From NCBI GenBank assembly GCA_963849605.1, contig CAWKHX010000015.1:1054001-1118000 (forward strand): a DNA stretch of 64,000 nucleotides. The letters are read 5' to 3'. The translations under genes and the position numbers were made by a program. The notes under the pieces are model-generated. The model was not told where the DNA came from and ran no database searches. It was given only the letters and a program-made list of their open reading frames with translations. Below, one piece after another: positions 41,527-50,191 of the stretch; the stretch's first letter is position 1; each line of letters begins with the position of its first letter. This DNA comes from DASPHG01 sp963849605 (lineage in GTDB: Bacteria; Actinomycetota; Thermoleophilia; Solirubrobacterales; Thermoleophilaceae).

Positions 41527-43073
41527 GCGCGGTTCAGGATCCCCTCTGTGTCTGTGCCTGGTGGAAGTGTGCCGTATGCGTAGCCCCCGTCACGGTTAAG
41601 GCGGCTCGCGCAGAAGGCGTCGGATACGGCGGGTGGTGCGTGCTGGATGAGGAGGCTCGCCTGGAGGGCGACGGCCAGGTCCTCGACGACGCGGCGAGCG
41701 TTCCATTCCGTGAAGCCCGCTTCCATGCGGTTCATGTGCTTGTCGAAGTGCTCATTCGCGCCCGTCGCCAGCCGGCATTCGGCGATGAATGCGGGCATCG
41801 CCTCTGGCTCCCTCGCCGCGGCGCGCAGGACGTCGAGCGCCGCCACGTTGCCCGCCCCCTCCCAGACGGACCCGAGCGCGATGTCCCGGTAGAGCTGCGG
41901 CATCATCGACTCCTCGACGTAGCCGTTCCCGCCCAGGCATTCGAGCGCCTCGACCGCGGCGGGCGCCGCGCGCTTGGTGACCCAGTACTTCTCGACGGCC
42001 GTGCCCAGCCGCCGGAACGCGGCCTGCGCCGGGTCCTCGTACGCACGAGCGAGCCGCATCGCAACGGTGGTCATCGCCTCGCTCTCCAGTGCGAGGTCCG
42101 CCAGGACGTTGCGCATGAGCGGCTGGTCCGCGAGCGCGCGCCCGAAGGCGTGGCGATGGCGGGTGTGGTGGACCGCCTCGCCGAGTGCCCGCCGCAGGAT
42201 CCCGGCGGTCCCCGTGATCGTGCCGAGCCGCGTGTAGTTGACCTGCGAGGCGATCATCGGCACGCCGCGTCCCTCCTCGCCAATCATCCACGCGCGGCAG
42301 CCGTTGAACTCGACCTCGGAGGAGGCCAGCGCGCGGCCGCCCAGCTTGTCCTTCAGCCGCTGCACGCGGAAGTTCTCGTCGCGCAGCATCAGGAAGCACG
42401 ACAGGCCGCCAGGCGCCTGGGCGAGCGTGAAGAAGAAGTCGCACATCACGATCGTGCAGAACCACTTGTGGCCGACGATCGAGTAGGTGCCGTCGCCGTT
42501 CGGCTCCGCGCGGGTCGTGTTGGCGCGCAGGTCGGAGCCGCCCTGCTTCTCCGTCATCGCCATGCCGCCCTGCGCGTAGCTGTCGTAGTCGTTCGAGGAG
42601 ACGCGCTCCTCCCACTCGGCCGCGAGCGCCGGCTCCTGGCGCAGCATCGGCACGGCCGCGTAGTTGACGCCGATCGGGCAGCACGGGGCCGTGTCGAGTC
42701 CGTTCAGGAGCAGGAACATGGCCGTGTGCGCGACCTGCGAGCCGGGCTGCGGGTCGCGCCAGGGCAGGGAGTGCACGCCGTTCTCGATCCCGAGTCGCAG
42801 CATCCAGTGCCACGACGGATCGGACTCGACGACGTCGACGCGGTTGCCGTAGCGGTCGTGGGTCACGAGCCGCGGGATGTTTCGCAGCGCGCGGCGCGAG
42901 TGCTCGATCGCCTCGGCCGAGCCGACCTTCGCGCCAAAGTCGCGCACGCGCTCCTCCGCCCAGTCGCCGCCCTCGCGGTGCAGCGCCTCGCCGAGCGCGG
43001 GGTAGGCGTCGAACGGGTTGAAGTCGACGAGCGGCGGCGCCTGGTTCAGGACGTCATGCGTTGCTGAGAGCAC
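41514..43073 (-). CDS. AidB-like acyl-CoA dehydrogenase (paralogue)
   Basis: 519 residues from GTG 43073, beginning inside the tetR 3' end (20-base overlap). It is closely related throughout to the next gene: LSATHDVLNQAPPLVDFNPFDAYPALGEAL, HDRYGNRVDVVESDPSWHWMLRL, GGMAMTEKQGGSDLRANTT, IVGHKWFCT, VEALECLGGNGYVEESMMPQLYRDIALGSVWEGAGN. The pair is a tandem duplication that has diverged. It probably oxidises branched or unusual acyl-CoAs, and electrons would go to ETF. The open frame extends far upstream through tetR but is not coding there. Confidence 0.92.
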   Translation of the reverse strand: MLSATHDVLNQAPPLVDFNPFDAYPALGEALHREGGDWAEERVRDFGAKVGSAEAIEHSRRALRNIPRLVTHDRYGNRVDVVESDPSWHWMLRLGIENGVHSLPWRDPQPGSQVAHTAMFLLLNGLDTAPCCPIGVNYAAVPMLRQEPALAAEWEERVSSNDYDSYAQGGMAMTEKQGGSDLRANTTRAEPNGDGTYSIVGHKWFCTIVMCDFFFTLAQAPGGLSCFLMLRDENFRVQRLKDKLGGRALASSEVEFNGCRAWMIGEEGRGVPMIASQVNYTRLGTITGTAGILRRALGEAVHHTRHRHAFGRALADQPLMRNVLADLALESEAMTTVAMRLARAYEDPAQAAFRRLGTAVEKYWVTKRAAPAAVEALECLGGNGYVEESMMPQLYRDIALGSVWEGAGNVAALDVLRAAAREPEAMPAFIAECRLATGANEHFDKHMNRMEAGFTEWNARRVVEDLAVALQASLLIQHAPPAVSDAFCASRLNRDGGYAYGTLPPGTDTEGILNRAWQQ

Positions 43074-43665
43074 TGACCCTCCCGGTGGTGAACTGGACGA
43101 GGCTCGCGACCAGGGCCTCGTGGTCGCGCGGCTTCGGGTCGCTGAGCGGCCCGACGAGCGCCTCGCTGATCGCGCCGAGGATCGCCGCGCCATAGGTCTG
43201 TGTGTCGTGCGGCTCGAGCTCGCCGCGCTCGACGCCGTCGCGCAGGATGCGCGCCAGCGCATCGCGGTACCCCCGTCGCAGCACGAGCCGCTCGGCCTCG
43301 ACCTCCTGCTCGACCGGCTCCGCGATCTGGGCGTAAGCGAGCGTGGGGGCGGCGAGCGAGCGGCGTGCCAGCACCTCCGTCGCCTCGGCCAGCCGCTCGA
43401 GCGCGGGGGAGTCATGCGTCGCGATCTCCTCGAGCACGCCGAGCTCCTGGTTCGCCTGCCGGCGGAAGACCTCGCCGAAGAGCTCGGCCTTCGAGGGGAA
43501 GTGGCGGTACACGCTGCCGGTTGCGACGCCCGCCCGCGCGGCGACCGCCTGGACGCTCGCCGACGCGTAGCCGCCCTCCGCCACCTGGGCGAGAGCGGCG
43601 GCGACGATCCGCTCGCGCACGTCCGCGAGGCGCGCCTCGGTCCGCTCGGTCCTGCGGTACGCCAT
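43054..43665 (-). CDS. TetR-family transcriptional regulator
   Basis: 203 residues from ATG 43665. The N-terminal HTH is RERIVAAALAQVAEGGYASASVQAVAARAGVATGSVYRHFPSKAELFGEVF, the canonical TetR layout, and the C-terminal ligand domain is helical. It leads the operon with two acyl-CoA dehydrogenases and a crotonase. A 28-bp palindrome touches its start codon, so autoregulation, with control of the divergent SnoaL-like gene, is very likely. An acyl-CoA is the probable inducer by analogy. Confidence 0.92.
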   Translation of the reverse strand: MAYRRTERTEARLADVRERIVAAALAQVAEGGYASASVQAVAARAGVATGSVYRHFPSKAELFGEVFRRQANQELGVLEEIATHDSPALERLAEATEVLARRSLAAPTLAYAQIAEPVEQEVEAERLVLRRGYRDALARILRDGVERGELEPHDTQTYGAAILGAISEALVGPLSDPKPRDHEALVASLVQFTTGRVSALSNA

Positions 43666-43666
43666 C

Positions 43667-43694
43667 CAAGAAGTGAATCACGATTCACCTCTTG
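43667..43694. promoter_or_regulatory. TetR operator palindrome in the divergent promoter
   Basis: GTGAATC-AC-GATTCAC (43673-43688) is a perfect inverted repeat. CAAGA at 43667-43671 and TCTTG at 43690-43694 extend it to 28 bp with one mismatch pair. It begins one base upstream of the tetR ATG and 21 bases before the ATG (43716) of the divergent gene, so one bound repressor could silence both directions. Confidence 0.8.
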
Positions 43695-43715
43695 ATGCAA
43701 TGCAAGACTTGTCCG

Positions 43716-44108
43716 ATGGGACACGCCGCGAAGATCGGCCGCCTGCTCGAGCTCTGGGAGGAGGGACAGATCTACGGCGAGGAGGCCGAGCAGTTCTTCG
43801 ATCCCGAGATCGAATGGCTCGAGCCGCCCGAGACGATCGGCCGGAACGTCGTGACGGGGCCAGATGCCGCGCGCGCCGCGCTCGCGAACTGGAACGACCA
43901 ATTCGACTCGCTCAGGGTGGAGACGACGGAGATGCGCGAGGAGGGTGACCGGGTCCTCCACGCTATGCAGCAGTACGCGCGGGCCGGCGGCAGCGACGTC
44001 GAGATCGCCGGCGACCTCTACATGGTGTGGTGGTTCCGCGACGGCAAGGCGGTGCGGATGGAGATGTACAACACGCGCGAGCAGGCCGAGGCCGCGCTCG
44101 CGCGCTAG
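43716..44108 (+). CDS. SnoaL/NTF2-like domain protein
   Basis: 130 residues from ATG 43716 (GHAAKIGRLLELWEEGQIYGEEAEQFFDPEIEWLEPPETIG). ATG 43695 in the same frame is possible but lies next to the operator palindrome. The ending IAGDLYMVWWFRDGKAVRMEMYNTREQAEAAL is typical for the fold. The function is unknown. Divergent control with the tetR operon suggests a link to acyl-CoA metabolism. The stop shares CTAG with the next, convergent gene. Confidence 0.82.
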   Translation: MGHAAKIGRLLELWEEGQIYGEEAEQFFDPEIEWLEPPETIGRNVVTGPDAARAALANWNDQFDSLRVETTEMREEGDRVLHAMQQYARAGGSDVEIAGDLYMVWWFRDGKAVRMEMYNTREQAEAALAR

Positions 44109-45259
44109 CCGCTCTCGTAGCGGCGCAGGATCCGCCGGGCGACCGACATGCGGTGCACCTCGTCCGGGCCGTCGTAGATGCGGGCGTAGCGAGCGTGGCG
44201 GTACATGCGCTCGAGCGGCGTGTCGCCTGAGACGCCGAGCGCGCCGTGCGTCTGAATCGCCCGGTCGATCACGTCGTGCAGCACCTTCGCGCCGAAGAAC
44301 TTGATCAGCGCGACCTCGACGCGCGCGTCGTCCCCCGAGTCGATCTTCTGTGCGGCGTCGAGCGTCATCAGGCGCGCGGCCTGGATCTCCGCCGCGGAGT
44401 CGGCGATCCAGTTCTGGACCGTCTGCTTGTCGGCGAGTCGCTCGCCGAACGCCTCGCGCGCCAAGGCGCGCTCGCACATCAGGTCGAACGCCCGTTGGGC
44501 CTGGCCCAGCCAGCGCATGCAGTGGTAGATGCGCCCGGGCCCCAGCCGCGCCTGCGCGATCTTGAACGCCTGCCCGCGCGGTCCCAGCAGGTTGCCCACC
44601 GGCACGCGCACTTCCGTCAGCCGGATCTCGCAGTGGGCGCCCGAGGTGTCGCCCATGGTCGGGATCTCGCGGACGATCTCGTAGCCGGGCGAATCGGTCG
44701 GCACGATGATCATCGAGGCCCGTCCGTGCGGCGCCGCATCGGGCTCGGTGACCGCGAAGACCGTCGTGAACGCCGCCATCGACGCGCCGGTCGTGAACCA
44801 CTTGTGCGCGTTCACGACCCACTCGTCTCCGTCCAGCACCGCGGTGGCGCGCACGCCGGTGGGATCCGAGCCCGCCACCTCGGGCTCGGTCATGCCGATC
44901 GAGGGGTAGATCTCACCGGCCACGAGCGGGAGCAGCCACTGCTCCTTCTGTTCGTCGGTCCCGAACAGGTGGAGCATCGTCGCGTCCTGCGCCGAGTGCG
45001 TCCCGAGCGCGATCATCGCGTGCTCGGAGCGTCCGACGACTTCGTTCACGTAGACGTACGGCATGAAGCCGAGCCCGCCGCCGCCGATCTCCTTCGGCAG
45101 CCCGAGCGCCCAGAGGCCCTGTTCCTTGGCCTCGCCCTGCAACGAGCGCATCAGCTCGCGGTCGCCGGCGTCGAGCTCGGGCTCGGCCGGGATCACGCGC
45201 TCGTCGACGAACGCACGGACCCGGTCGCGCAGCTCGGCGACCTCAGGCGAGGGCTCCAT
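44105..45259 (-). CDS. Acyl-CoA dehydrogenase
   Basis: 384 residues, the standard ACAD length. Motifs: IGMTEPEVAGSDPTGVRATAVLDGDEWVVNAHKWFTTGA, QKIDSGDDARVEVALIKFFGAKVLHDVIDRAIQTHGALGVSGDTPLERMYRHARYARIYDGPDEVHR with the Arg/Glu region of the catalytic base loop (YDGPDEVH). It resembles the CaiA/FadE-type enzymes with a PSIGMTEPE stretch. It would feed the ETF chain at 4-8 kb. It is monocistronic here, 80 bases from the divergent metallophosphoesterase gene. Confidence 0.93.
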   Translation of the reverse strand: MEPSPEVAELRDRVRAFVDERVIPAEPELDAGDRELMRSLQGEAKEQGLWALGLPKEIGGGGLGFMPYVYVNEVVGRSEHAMIALGTHSAQDATMLHLFGTDEQKEQWLLPLVAGEIYPSIGMTEPEVAGSDPTGVRATAVLDGDEWVVNAHKWFTTGASMAAFTTVFAVTEPDAAPHGRASMIIVPTDSPGYEIVREIPTMGDTSGAHCEIRLTEVRVPVGNLLGPRGQAFKIAQARLGPGRIYHCMRWLGQAQRAFDLMCERALAREAFGERLADKQTVQNWIADSAAEIQAARLMTLDAAQKIDSGDDARVEVALIKFFGAKVLHDVIDRAIQTHGALGVSGDTPLERMYRHARYARIYDGPDEVHRMSVARRILRRYESG

Positions 45260-45339
45260 GCGCCCACCGTAATGGCGCGCCGCTCCGATAGCGGTTACGG
45301 TGGGTTCTACGGGCAGACCGGACCGCTAGGAGGACACTC

Positions 45340-47193
45340 TTGACTCGTCGTATCTCCCCGATCGCGCTGTGCGTGGTCATCTCGCTCTCGATCTCCACCG
45401 CCATTGCGCTCGCCGACCCGGCGGGCAAGGACACGCTCAAGGAGACGATCACCTACGACGGCGGCTCGCCGTTCGCCGCCCTCGACAGCGGGCCGGGTGA
45501 GAAGACGAAGGTGCGCAAGAACCTGGCGAAGCCGGAAAAGGGACGGGGGGACAGGCGCAAGACGCTGACCTTCTTCGGCCAGATGACCGACCCGCAGATC
45601 ATGGACGAGCTGTCGCCGGGGCATGTCGAGCTGGCCGACCCGATCGGCTCGCCGTTCGAGTCCGCCTGGCGGCCGCAGGAGGCGTGGGCGCTTCAGAACT
45701 TCGACCAGCTCGTGCGCAACATGAACGACAACAAGAAGAGCCCGTTCAAGCAGGGGAACGGCAAGCGGGCGAAGATGAAGTTCCTCCTGAACACGGGTGA
45801 CATGGCCGACAGCGCCCAGCTGAACGAGGCCCGCGCGTACATCAAGGTCTTGACCGGCGGCCAGGTGGACCCGTTCTCGGGCAAGCCGATCAGCGACAGC
45901 AACCCGTGTGACCAGGCGGACGCGACCCAGACGGCGCAACTCAATGCCGCCGTCGCGGGGCGTCTGTACACGGGGGTGCAGGACTACGGCGACTGGCCCG
46001 GCGAGCCCGCGGATCGTTACGACGCGTTCTGGGACCCCGACCAGGCGCCGCCGAACGCGTCCAGCCCGTTCGCGGACTGGCCCCGCTATCCCGGGATCCT
46101 CGATCGCGCGCAGCAACCATTCAACGCGGAGGGCCTCAACGTCCCGTGGTACACGACGCGCGGAAACCACGACACGATCTGGCAGGGGACGTTCCTGCCT
46201 CCGGACGCGATCAAGCTCCTGCTCACTTCGTGCCTCAAGATATTCCCGAACGACAAGTTCGACCCAACGCGCTACCAGGGGCATCCGGAGCTGCTCCTGC
46301 AGGACCTCGCCGACCCGAACTTCCAGGTGCAACAGGTCCAGGAGGCGCGGCTCGTCCCGCCGGATCCGGATCGCCGGTTCCTGCAGGGCAACGAGTACAA
46401 GTCGCTGCACGCGGGCGCCGACCACGACCACGGCTTCGGGTTCGTCGACCCCAAGCAGAACGACAAGTCGAACGGCGCGGCCGAGTACTACGCGTTCACC
46501 AAGAACCACATTCGGTTCATCGCGATCGACACGAACGCGGAGGGTGGCGACGCCAGCGGCAACGTGGACGACCCGCAGTACAACTGGGTCAAGAAGCAGC
46601 TGAAGAAGGCCAAGAAGAACGACATGCTCGCTGTGGCCTTCTCGCACCACCCGCTGGGCAGCCAGACGGCGACGATCGAGGACGAGAACGCGCCCGCCTG
46701 CGCGAGCCCCACCGACTCGCAGTGCGACCTCGATCCGCGTGACAGCACGCCCATCCACCGCGGCCTCAAGGGTCCCGAGAACATGCGCGACCTGTTCCTG
46801 AAGTTCCCGAACTTCATCGCGTACGTGGTCGGGCACATCCACGAGAACGAGATCACGCCGTACGAGAAGGGGAACGGCAAGAGCGGGTTCTGGCAGATCG
46901 CCACGGCCGCCGAGATCGACTGGCCGCAGCAGGGCCGCCTGCTCGAGCTCATGGACAACAAGGACGGGACGCTGTCGATCTTCGGGACCGTCGTCGACAC
47001 CGCGGCACCGATCGCCACGCCCGTGCCCGGCGCGCCGGCGAACGTGTTCACCGACACGCAGCTCGGCTCGCTGAGCCGCCGGATCGCCGCGAACGACCCG
47101 CAGGTCGGCGTGACCGGCAGCGTCTCGCAGCACGCCGAGGGCAAGCGCAAGGACCGCAACGTCGAGCTCCTGCTGAAGAACCCGATCGACTAG
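45340..47193 (+). CDS. Secreted metallophosphoesterase, TIGR03767-like
   Basis: 617 residues. TTG 45340 is the start because a strong AGGAGGA (45328-45334) lies just upstream and a signal peptide follows (TRRISPIALCVVISLSISTAIALA). Metal-site pieces: FFGQMTDPQIMDE, LLNTGDMADSAQLNE, WYTTRGNHDTIWQG, FSHHPLGS and YVVGHIHENEITPYE, i.e. D-x..., GD, GNHD, H and GHxH of calcineurin-like phosphoesterases. The TIGR03767-type actinobacterial proteins fit in length. Substrate unknown. Its stop shares CTAG with the GT4 gene. Confidence 0.88.
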   Translation: MTRRISPIALCVVISLSISTAIALADPAGKDTLKETITYDGGSPFAALDSGPGEKTKVRKNLAKPEKGRGDRRKTLTFFGQMTDPQIMDELSPGHVELADPIGSPFESAWRPQEAWALQNFDQLVRNMNDNKKSPFKQGNGKRAKMKFLLNTGDMADSAQLNEARAYIKVLTGGQVDPFSGKPISDSNPCDQADATQTAQLNAAVAGRLYTGVQDYGDWPGEPADRYDAFWDPDQAPPNASSPFADWPRYPGILDRAQQPFNAEGLNVPWYTTRGNHDTIWQGTFLPPDAIKLLLTSCLKIFPNDKFDPTRYQGHPELLLQDLADPNFQVQQVQEARLVPPDPDRRFLQGNEYKSLHAGADHDHGFGFVDPKQNDKSNGAAEYYAFTKNHIRFIAIDTNAEGGDASGNVDDPQYNWVKKQLKKAKKNDMLAVAFSHHPLGSQTATIEDENAPACASPTDSQCDLDPRDSTPIHRGLKGPENMRDLFLKFPNFIAYVVGHIHENEITPYEKGNGKSGFWQIATAAEIDWPQQGRLLELMDNKDGTLSIFGTVVDTAAPIATPVPGAPANVFTDTQLGSLSRRIAANDPQVGVTGSVSQHAEGKRKDRNVELLLKNPID

Positions 47194-48188
47194 AGCAGCC
47201 GTTCGATCAGCGCATCGGTTTCCCGCGCGGTCCGCTCCCAGGTGAAGGAGCGGGCCCGCGCGAGGCCCGCTGCGCGCAGGCGCTCGTCGCCGACCGCGGC
47301 AAGGATCGCCTCGGCCAGGCCCGTCCGGTCGGTCGGATCGACGAGGATCGCGGCGTTGCCGGAGACCTCGGGCAGCGCGCCCCGGTTCGACGCGACGACC
47401 GGCACTCCGGAGGCCATCGCCTCGAGCACCGGCAGGCCGAAGCCCTCGTAGAGCGATGGCAGCGTGAAGGCGGCGGCGCCCGCGTAGAGGCCGGGCAGCA
47501 GCCGCTCGTCCACGTAGCCGAGTTCGCGCACCGGGCTCGCGCCGGGCCGCATGTAGCCGCGTCCCGAGCCGGCCGCGACCAGGTCGATGCCCCTGGCCCG
47601 CAGGGCGTCGGCCGCGGGGGCGAGCGCCTCGAGGTTCTTGCGCGCGATCAGGCTGCCCACGGTCAGCACGTACGGCCGCTCCAGCGCGAACGCGGCGCGT
47701 GCGGCCGTCGTATCCGCTTCCGGCGAGAACGGCTCGCCGACTCCGGGCCGGACGACCTCAATCCGCGCCGGATCGAGGTCCAGTGCCGCGGCGATCTCTC
47801 CGCGCGCGAACTGGGAGACGGTGATTACGAGCCGAGCGCGCCCCGCGAGCTGCGGCAGCATCCGCTGCTGGTAGCCCGCGTAGCTGCGGCTGTACCACTC
47901 CGGGTGCGTGATCGCCGACGCGTCGTGGATGCAGACGACGTTGCGCTTCGAGCGCAGCGGGCCGAGCATCGCGGGGCAGTAGATGATCTCCGAGGAAAGT
48001 CGCGGCAGCACGGCCTGCTCCCACAGGTGGCCCATGCGATGTGCGAGCACCCGCGGCGGCGCGGCGACCCGGTAGCGGTCCGGGTCGAGCCGCGGCAGGA
48101 GCGTGGCGAGTTGGCGCGCGACGCGCTCGACGCCGCCGATCTCGCGGCGGACCGCCGCCCGGCCGTTGATCACGACGGGCGTGCTCAT
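47190..48188 (-). CDS. Glycosyltransferase family 4
   Basis: 332 residues, GT-B fold. The C-terminal donor-binding half carries LTVGSLIARKNLEALAPAADAL, VAAGSGRGYM, LGYVDERLLPGLYAGAAAFTLPSLYEGFGLPVLEAMASGVPVVASNRGALPEVSGNAAILVDPTD, where EGFGLPVLEAMASG is the E-x7-E motif. It resembles mannosyl- or rhamnosyltransferases of polysaccharide loci. It starts by ATGA overlap with the GT4-GT2 fusion, so both are co-translated. Confidence 0.92.
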   Translation of the reverse strand: MSTPVVINGRAAVRREIGGVERVARQLATLLPRLDPDRYRVAAPPRVLAHRMGHLWEQAVLPRLSSEIIYCPAMLGPLRSKRNVVCIHDASAITHPEWYSRSYAGYQQRMLPQLAGRARLVITVSQFARGEIAAALDLDPARIEVVRPGVGEPFSPEADTTAARAAFALERPYVLTVGSLIARKNLEALAPAADALRARGIDLVAAGSGRGYMRPGASPVRELGYVDERLLPGLYAGAAAFTLPSLYEGFGLPVLEAMASGVPVVASNRGALPEVSGNAAILVDPTDRTGLAEAILAAVGDERLRAAGLARARSFTWERTARETDALIERLL

Positions 48189-50191
48189 GGCGACCGCCTC
48201 GCGGCGCGCAGCGCGGCGAGTTGGCGCCGCTCACGGGTGTTGTCCCTGCGCGCAAGGGCCTTCAGCACGATCCGGTCGGCGAACGTGACGGCCTGGACGA
48301 GGTCGTCGAACCGCGCGCGAGTGCGACCTCGCCGCGCGCTGACCACAGCTCGCCGCCGGCGAGCCACGAGCTCGATCGGCTCGCCGCCGAACGCACGCCG
48401 CGTCGCGTGCGCGCGCGTGTGCAGTACGCGAGCGTCCGGCCAGAACCACGTTTCGACGCCCTCATCCGTGGCGCGCAGCCCCAGGTCGAGGTCCTCGCCA
48501 TAGAGAAAGATCTCGGGGTCGAACGGTCCGAGCCGCCGCAGCGTCTCCGTTCGCGCGGCGATGCATGCGCCCACCGGCCACCCAACCCGCCGCGGGGACG
48601 TCGCGCGCCATGGGTCGAGCGCCGTCCGAATGTGTGACGGGAGCAGCGTGGGTGGAATGACGGCGGCTGCGACGAGAGGCAGTGTCCCCGGTTCGTGCTG
48701 GGCGACGTCCTGCCTGCTGCCATCCGGCAGGACCACGGCCGGGACGAGCAACCGCTCGGGAGTGCCGGCGCGCACAAGCTCGCCGGCGAGGTCCGCCAGC
48801 GAGCCGTCGAGCAGCTCGACGTCCGGGTTGAGGACGACCGTGACCGGCTCGGTGACGGTCTGCACGCCGGCGTTCGCGGCCGTGCCGTAGCCGACGTTCT
48901 CGAGCTCGATGACGGTCGCGCCGTGCTGCCGTGCGACGTCGGCGCTGTCGTCCTCAGAGCCGCTATCCACGACCACGACCTGCGCGCCCGGCAGGTGACG
49001 CTTCGCGGACGCGAGCAGCGTGGCGACCTGCGCGGCCGAGTCGTGCGTGACGGTCACCAGGGCCAGGCCGGCGCCCCTAGGGTCGCGGGGGGCGGGGGCG
49101 CCTCGATGCCGAGCGACGAGCTCCGCGAACCGCTCGCGCGCCCGGTCGAGGTCGAAGTGCTCCTCCGCGCGCCGGCGTGCGCCCTCGGCGAGCGAGTCGC
49201 GCTGGTCCAGCACCTCGGCGAGCGCCCGCGCCGCGGCGTCGGCGTCCCCGGGCGCGAAGAGCCGGCCGCAGGTCGCGTCGACGATCTCTGCCGGGCCGCC
49301 CGCCGCGGGCGCCGCCACGGGCACGCCGCTCGCGAGCGACTCCGCGATCGCAATCCCGAACGCCTCACGATCCGCCGTGTGGAGCAGCGCGCTCGCCGTC
49401 CGCAGGGCATCCGCCGGATCGACCGCGCCGACCAACTCGACCCTCTGCGCGAGGTCCGGCTGCGCCGCGCGCGCGCGCAACTCCTGCAGGAGCCGCTCGC
49501 CAGTTGGATCGAGCGGCTCGCCCGCGATCCACAGTGGGACACCGCGCATTCGCGCAGCCACGTCGAGCGCGAGCTCGGGTCGCTTGATCGCGACGATCGC
49601 GCCTAGCCACAGAACATGCGAGCGCACGACGTCCGACGTGGGCGCGAAGCGCCTCAGGTCGACGCCCGGCGGAATGACCTCGACGTTCCTGCCGAGTCGC
49701 AGGTCGTCGCGCACCGCGAGCGAGTTCACGACGACCGCGTCGGCCTGCGCAAGCGCGCGTCGAAGCGGCGTGCCGATCGCAGGCCCCGGCGCGAGGTCGT
49801 GATGGCGTGCAAGCCACGGCGGACGCGCGCGCCGCGGCAGCCCGGCCGCCGCTGCCAGCGCCGAGCGCATGCCCCATGTGAAGACGAGCGCCGGCTCGAG
49901 CTCGCGCACCAGGCGTCGAATCTCGCGCGCGTGTCCGACCAGTGCGGTGGAGGCGGCCGCCGTCGTGCGCGCACCTCCTCGCAGTTGCAGCGGGCGCTCG
50001 GGCAACTCCACCACCGGGACGCCGCGCTCGCGGCACGCGCGCGCGACCTCGCCCGGCGGGCAGGCGACCACCGCCGGATCGGGCAGTGCGGACACGATGT
50101 CCACGAGGAAGCGGCCGGCGCCGCCGCTCCGGCCGCTGTAGGCGACGAACAGGCTGGGACCGCCAGGCACGACTGCAAGTATGCGCCGCAT
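48185..50191 (-). CDS. Bifunctional glycosyltransferase (GT4 fused to GT2)
   Basis: 668 residues from ATG 50191. Residues about 1-375 are a GT4 enzyme (FVAYSGRSGGAGRFLVDIVSALPD; VIPPGVDLRRFAP; LHTADREAFGIAIAESLASGVPVAAPAAGG). Residues about 385-640 are a GT2 enzyme (LALVTVTHDSAAQVATLLASAKRHLPGAQVVVVDSGSEDDSADVA; VVLNPDVELLDGS; VGWPVGACIAARTETLRRLGPFDPEIFLYGEDLDLGLRA) of the rhamnosyl/Galf-transferase type. Two consecutive sugar additions by one chain are likely. Its ATG overlaps the ATG of the divergent flippase on the opposite strand. Confidence 0.92.
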   Translation of the reverse strand: MRRILAVVPGGPSLFVAYSGRSGGAGRFLVDIVSALPDPAVVACPPGEVARACRERGVPVVELPERPLQLRGGARTTAAASTALVGHAREIRRLVRELEPALVFTWGMRSALAAAAGLPRRARPPWLARHHDLAPGPAIGTPLRRALAQADAVVVNSLAVRDDLRLGRNVEVIPPGVDLRRFAPTSDVVRSHVLWLGAIVAIKRPELALDVAARMRGVPLWIAGEPLDPTGERLLQELRARAAQPDLAQRVELVGAVDPADALRTASALLHTADREAFGIAIAESLASGVPVAAPAAGGPAEIVDATCGRLFAPGDADAAARALAEVLDQRDSLAEGARRRAEEHFDLDRARERFAELVARHRGAPAPRDPRGAGLALVTVTHDSAAQVATLLASAKRHLPGAQVVVVDSGSEDDSADVARQHGATVIELENVGYGTAANAGVQTVTEPVTVVLNPDVELLDGSLADLAGELVRAGTPERLLVPAVVLPDGSRQDVAQHEPGTLPLVAAAVIPPTLLPSHIRTALDPWRATSPRRVGWPVGACIAARTETLRRLGPFDPEIFLYGEDLDLGLRATDEGVETWFWPDARVLHTRAHATRRAFGGEPIELVARRRRAVVSARRGRTRARFDDLVQAVTFADRIVLKALARRDNTRERRQLAALRAARRSP

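Noticed and set aside
41514..44822. A single 1,102-residue minus-strand protein joining dehydrogenase, TetR region and more
   Set aside because: Only 41514-43073 has family sequence. The upstream part is an out-of-frame reading of tetR and of DNA opposite the SnoaL-like gene and the next dehydrogenase.
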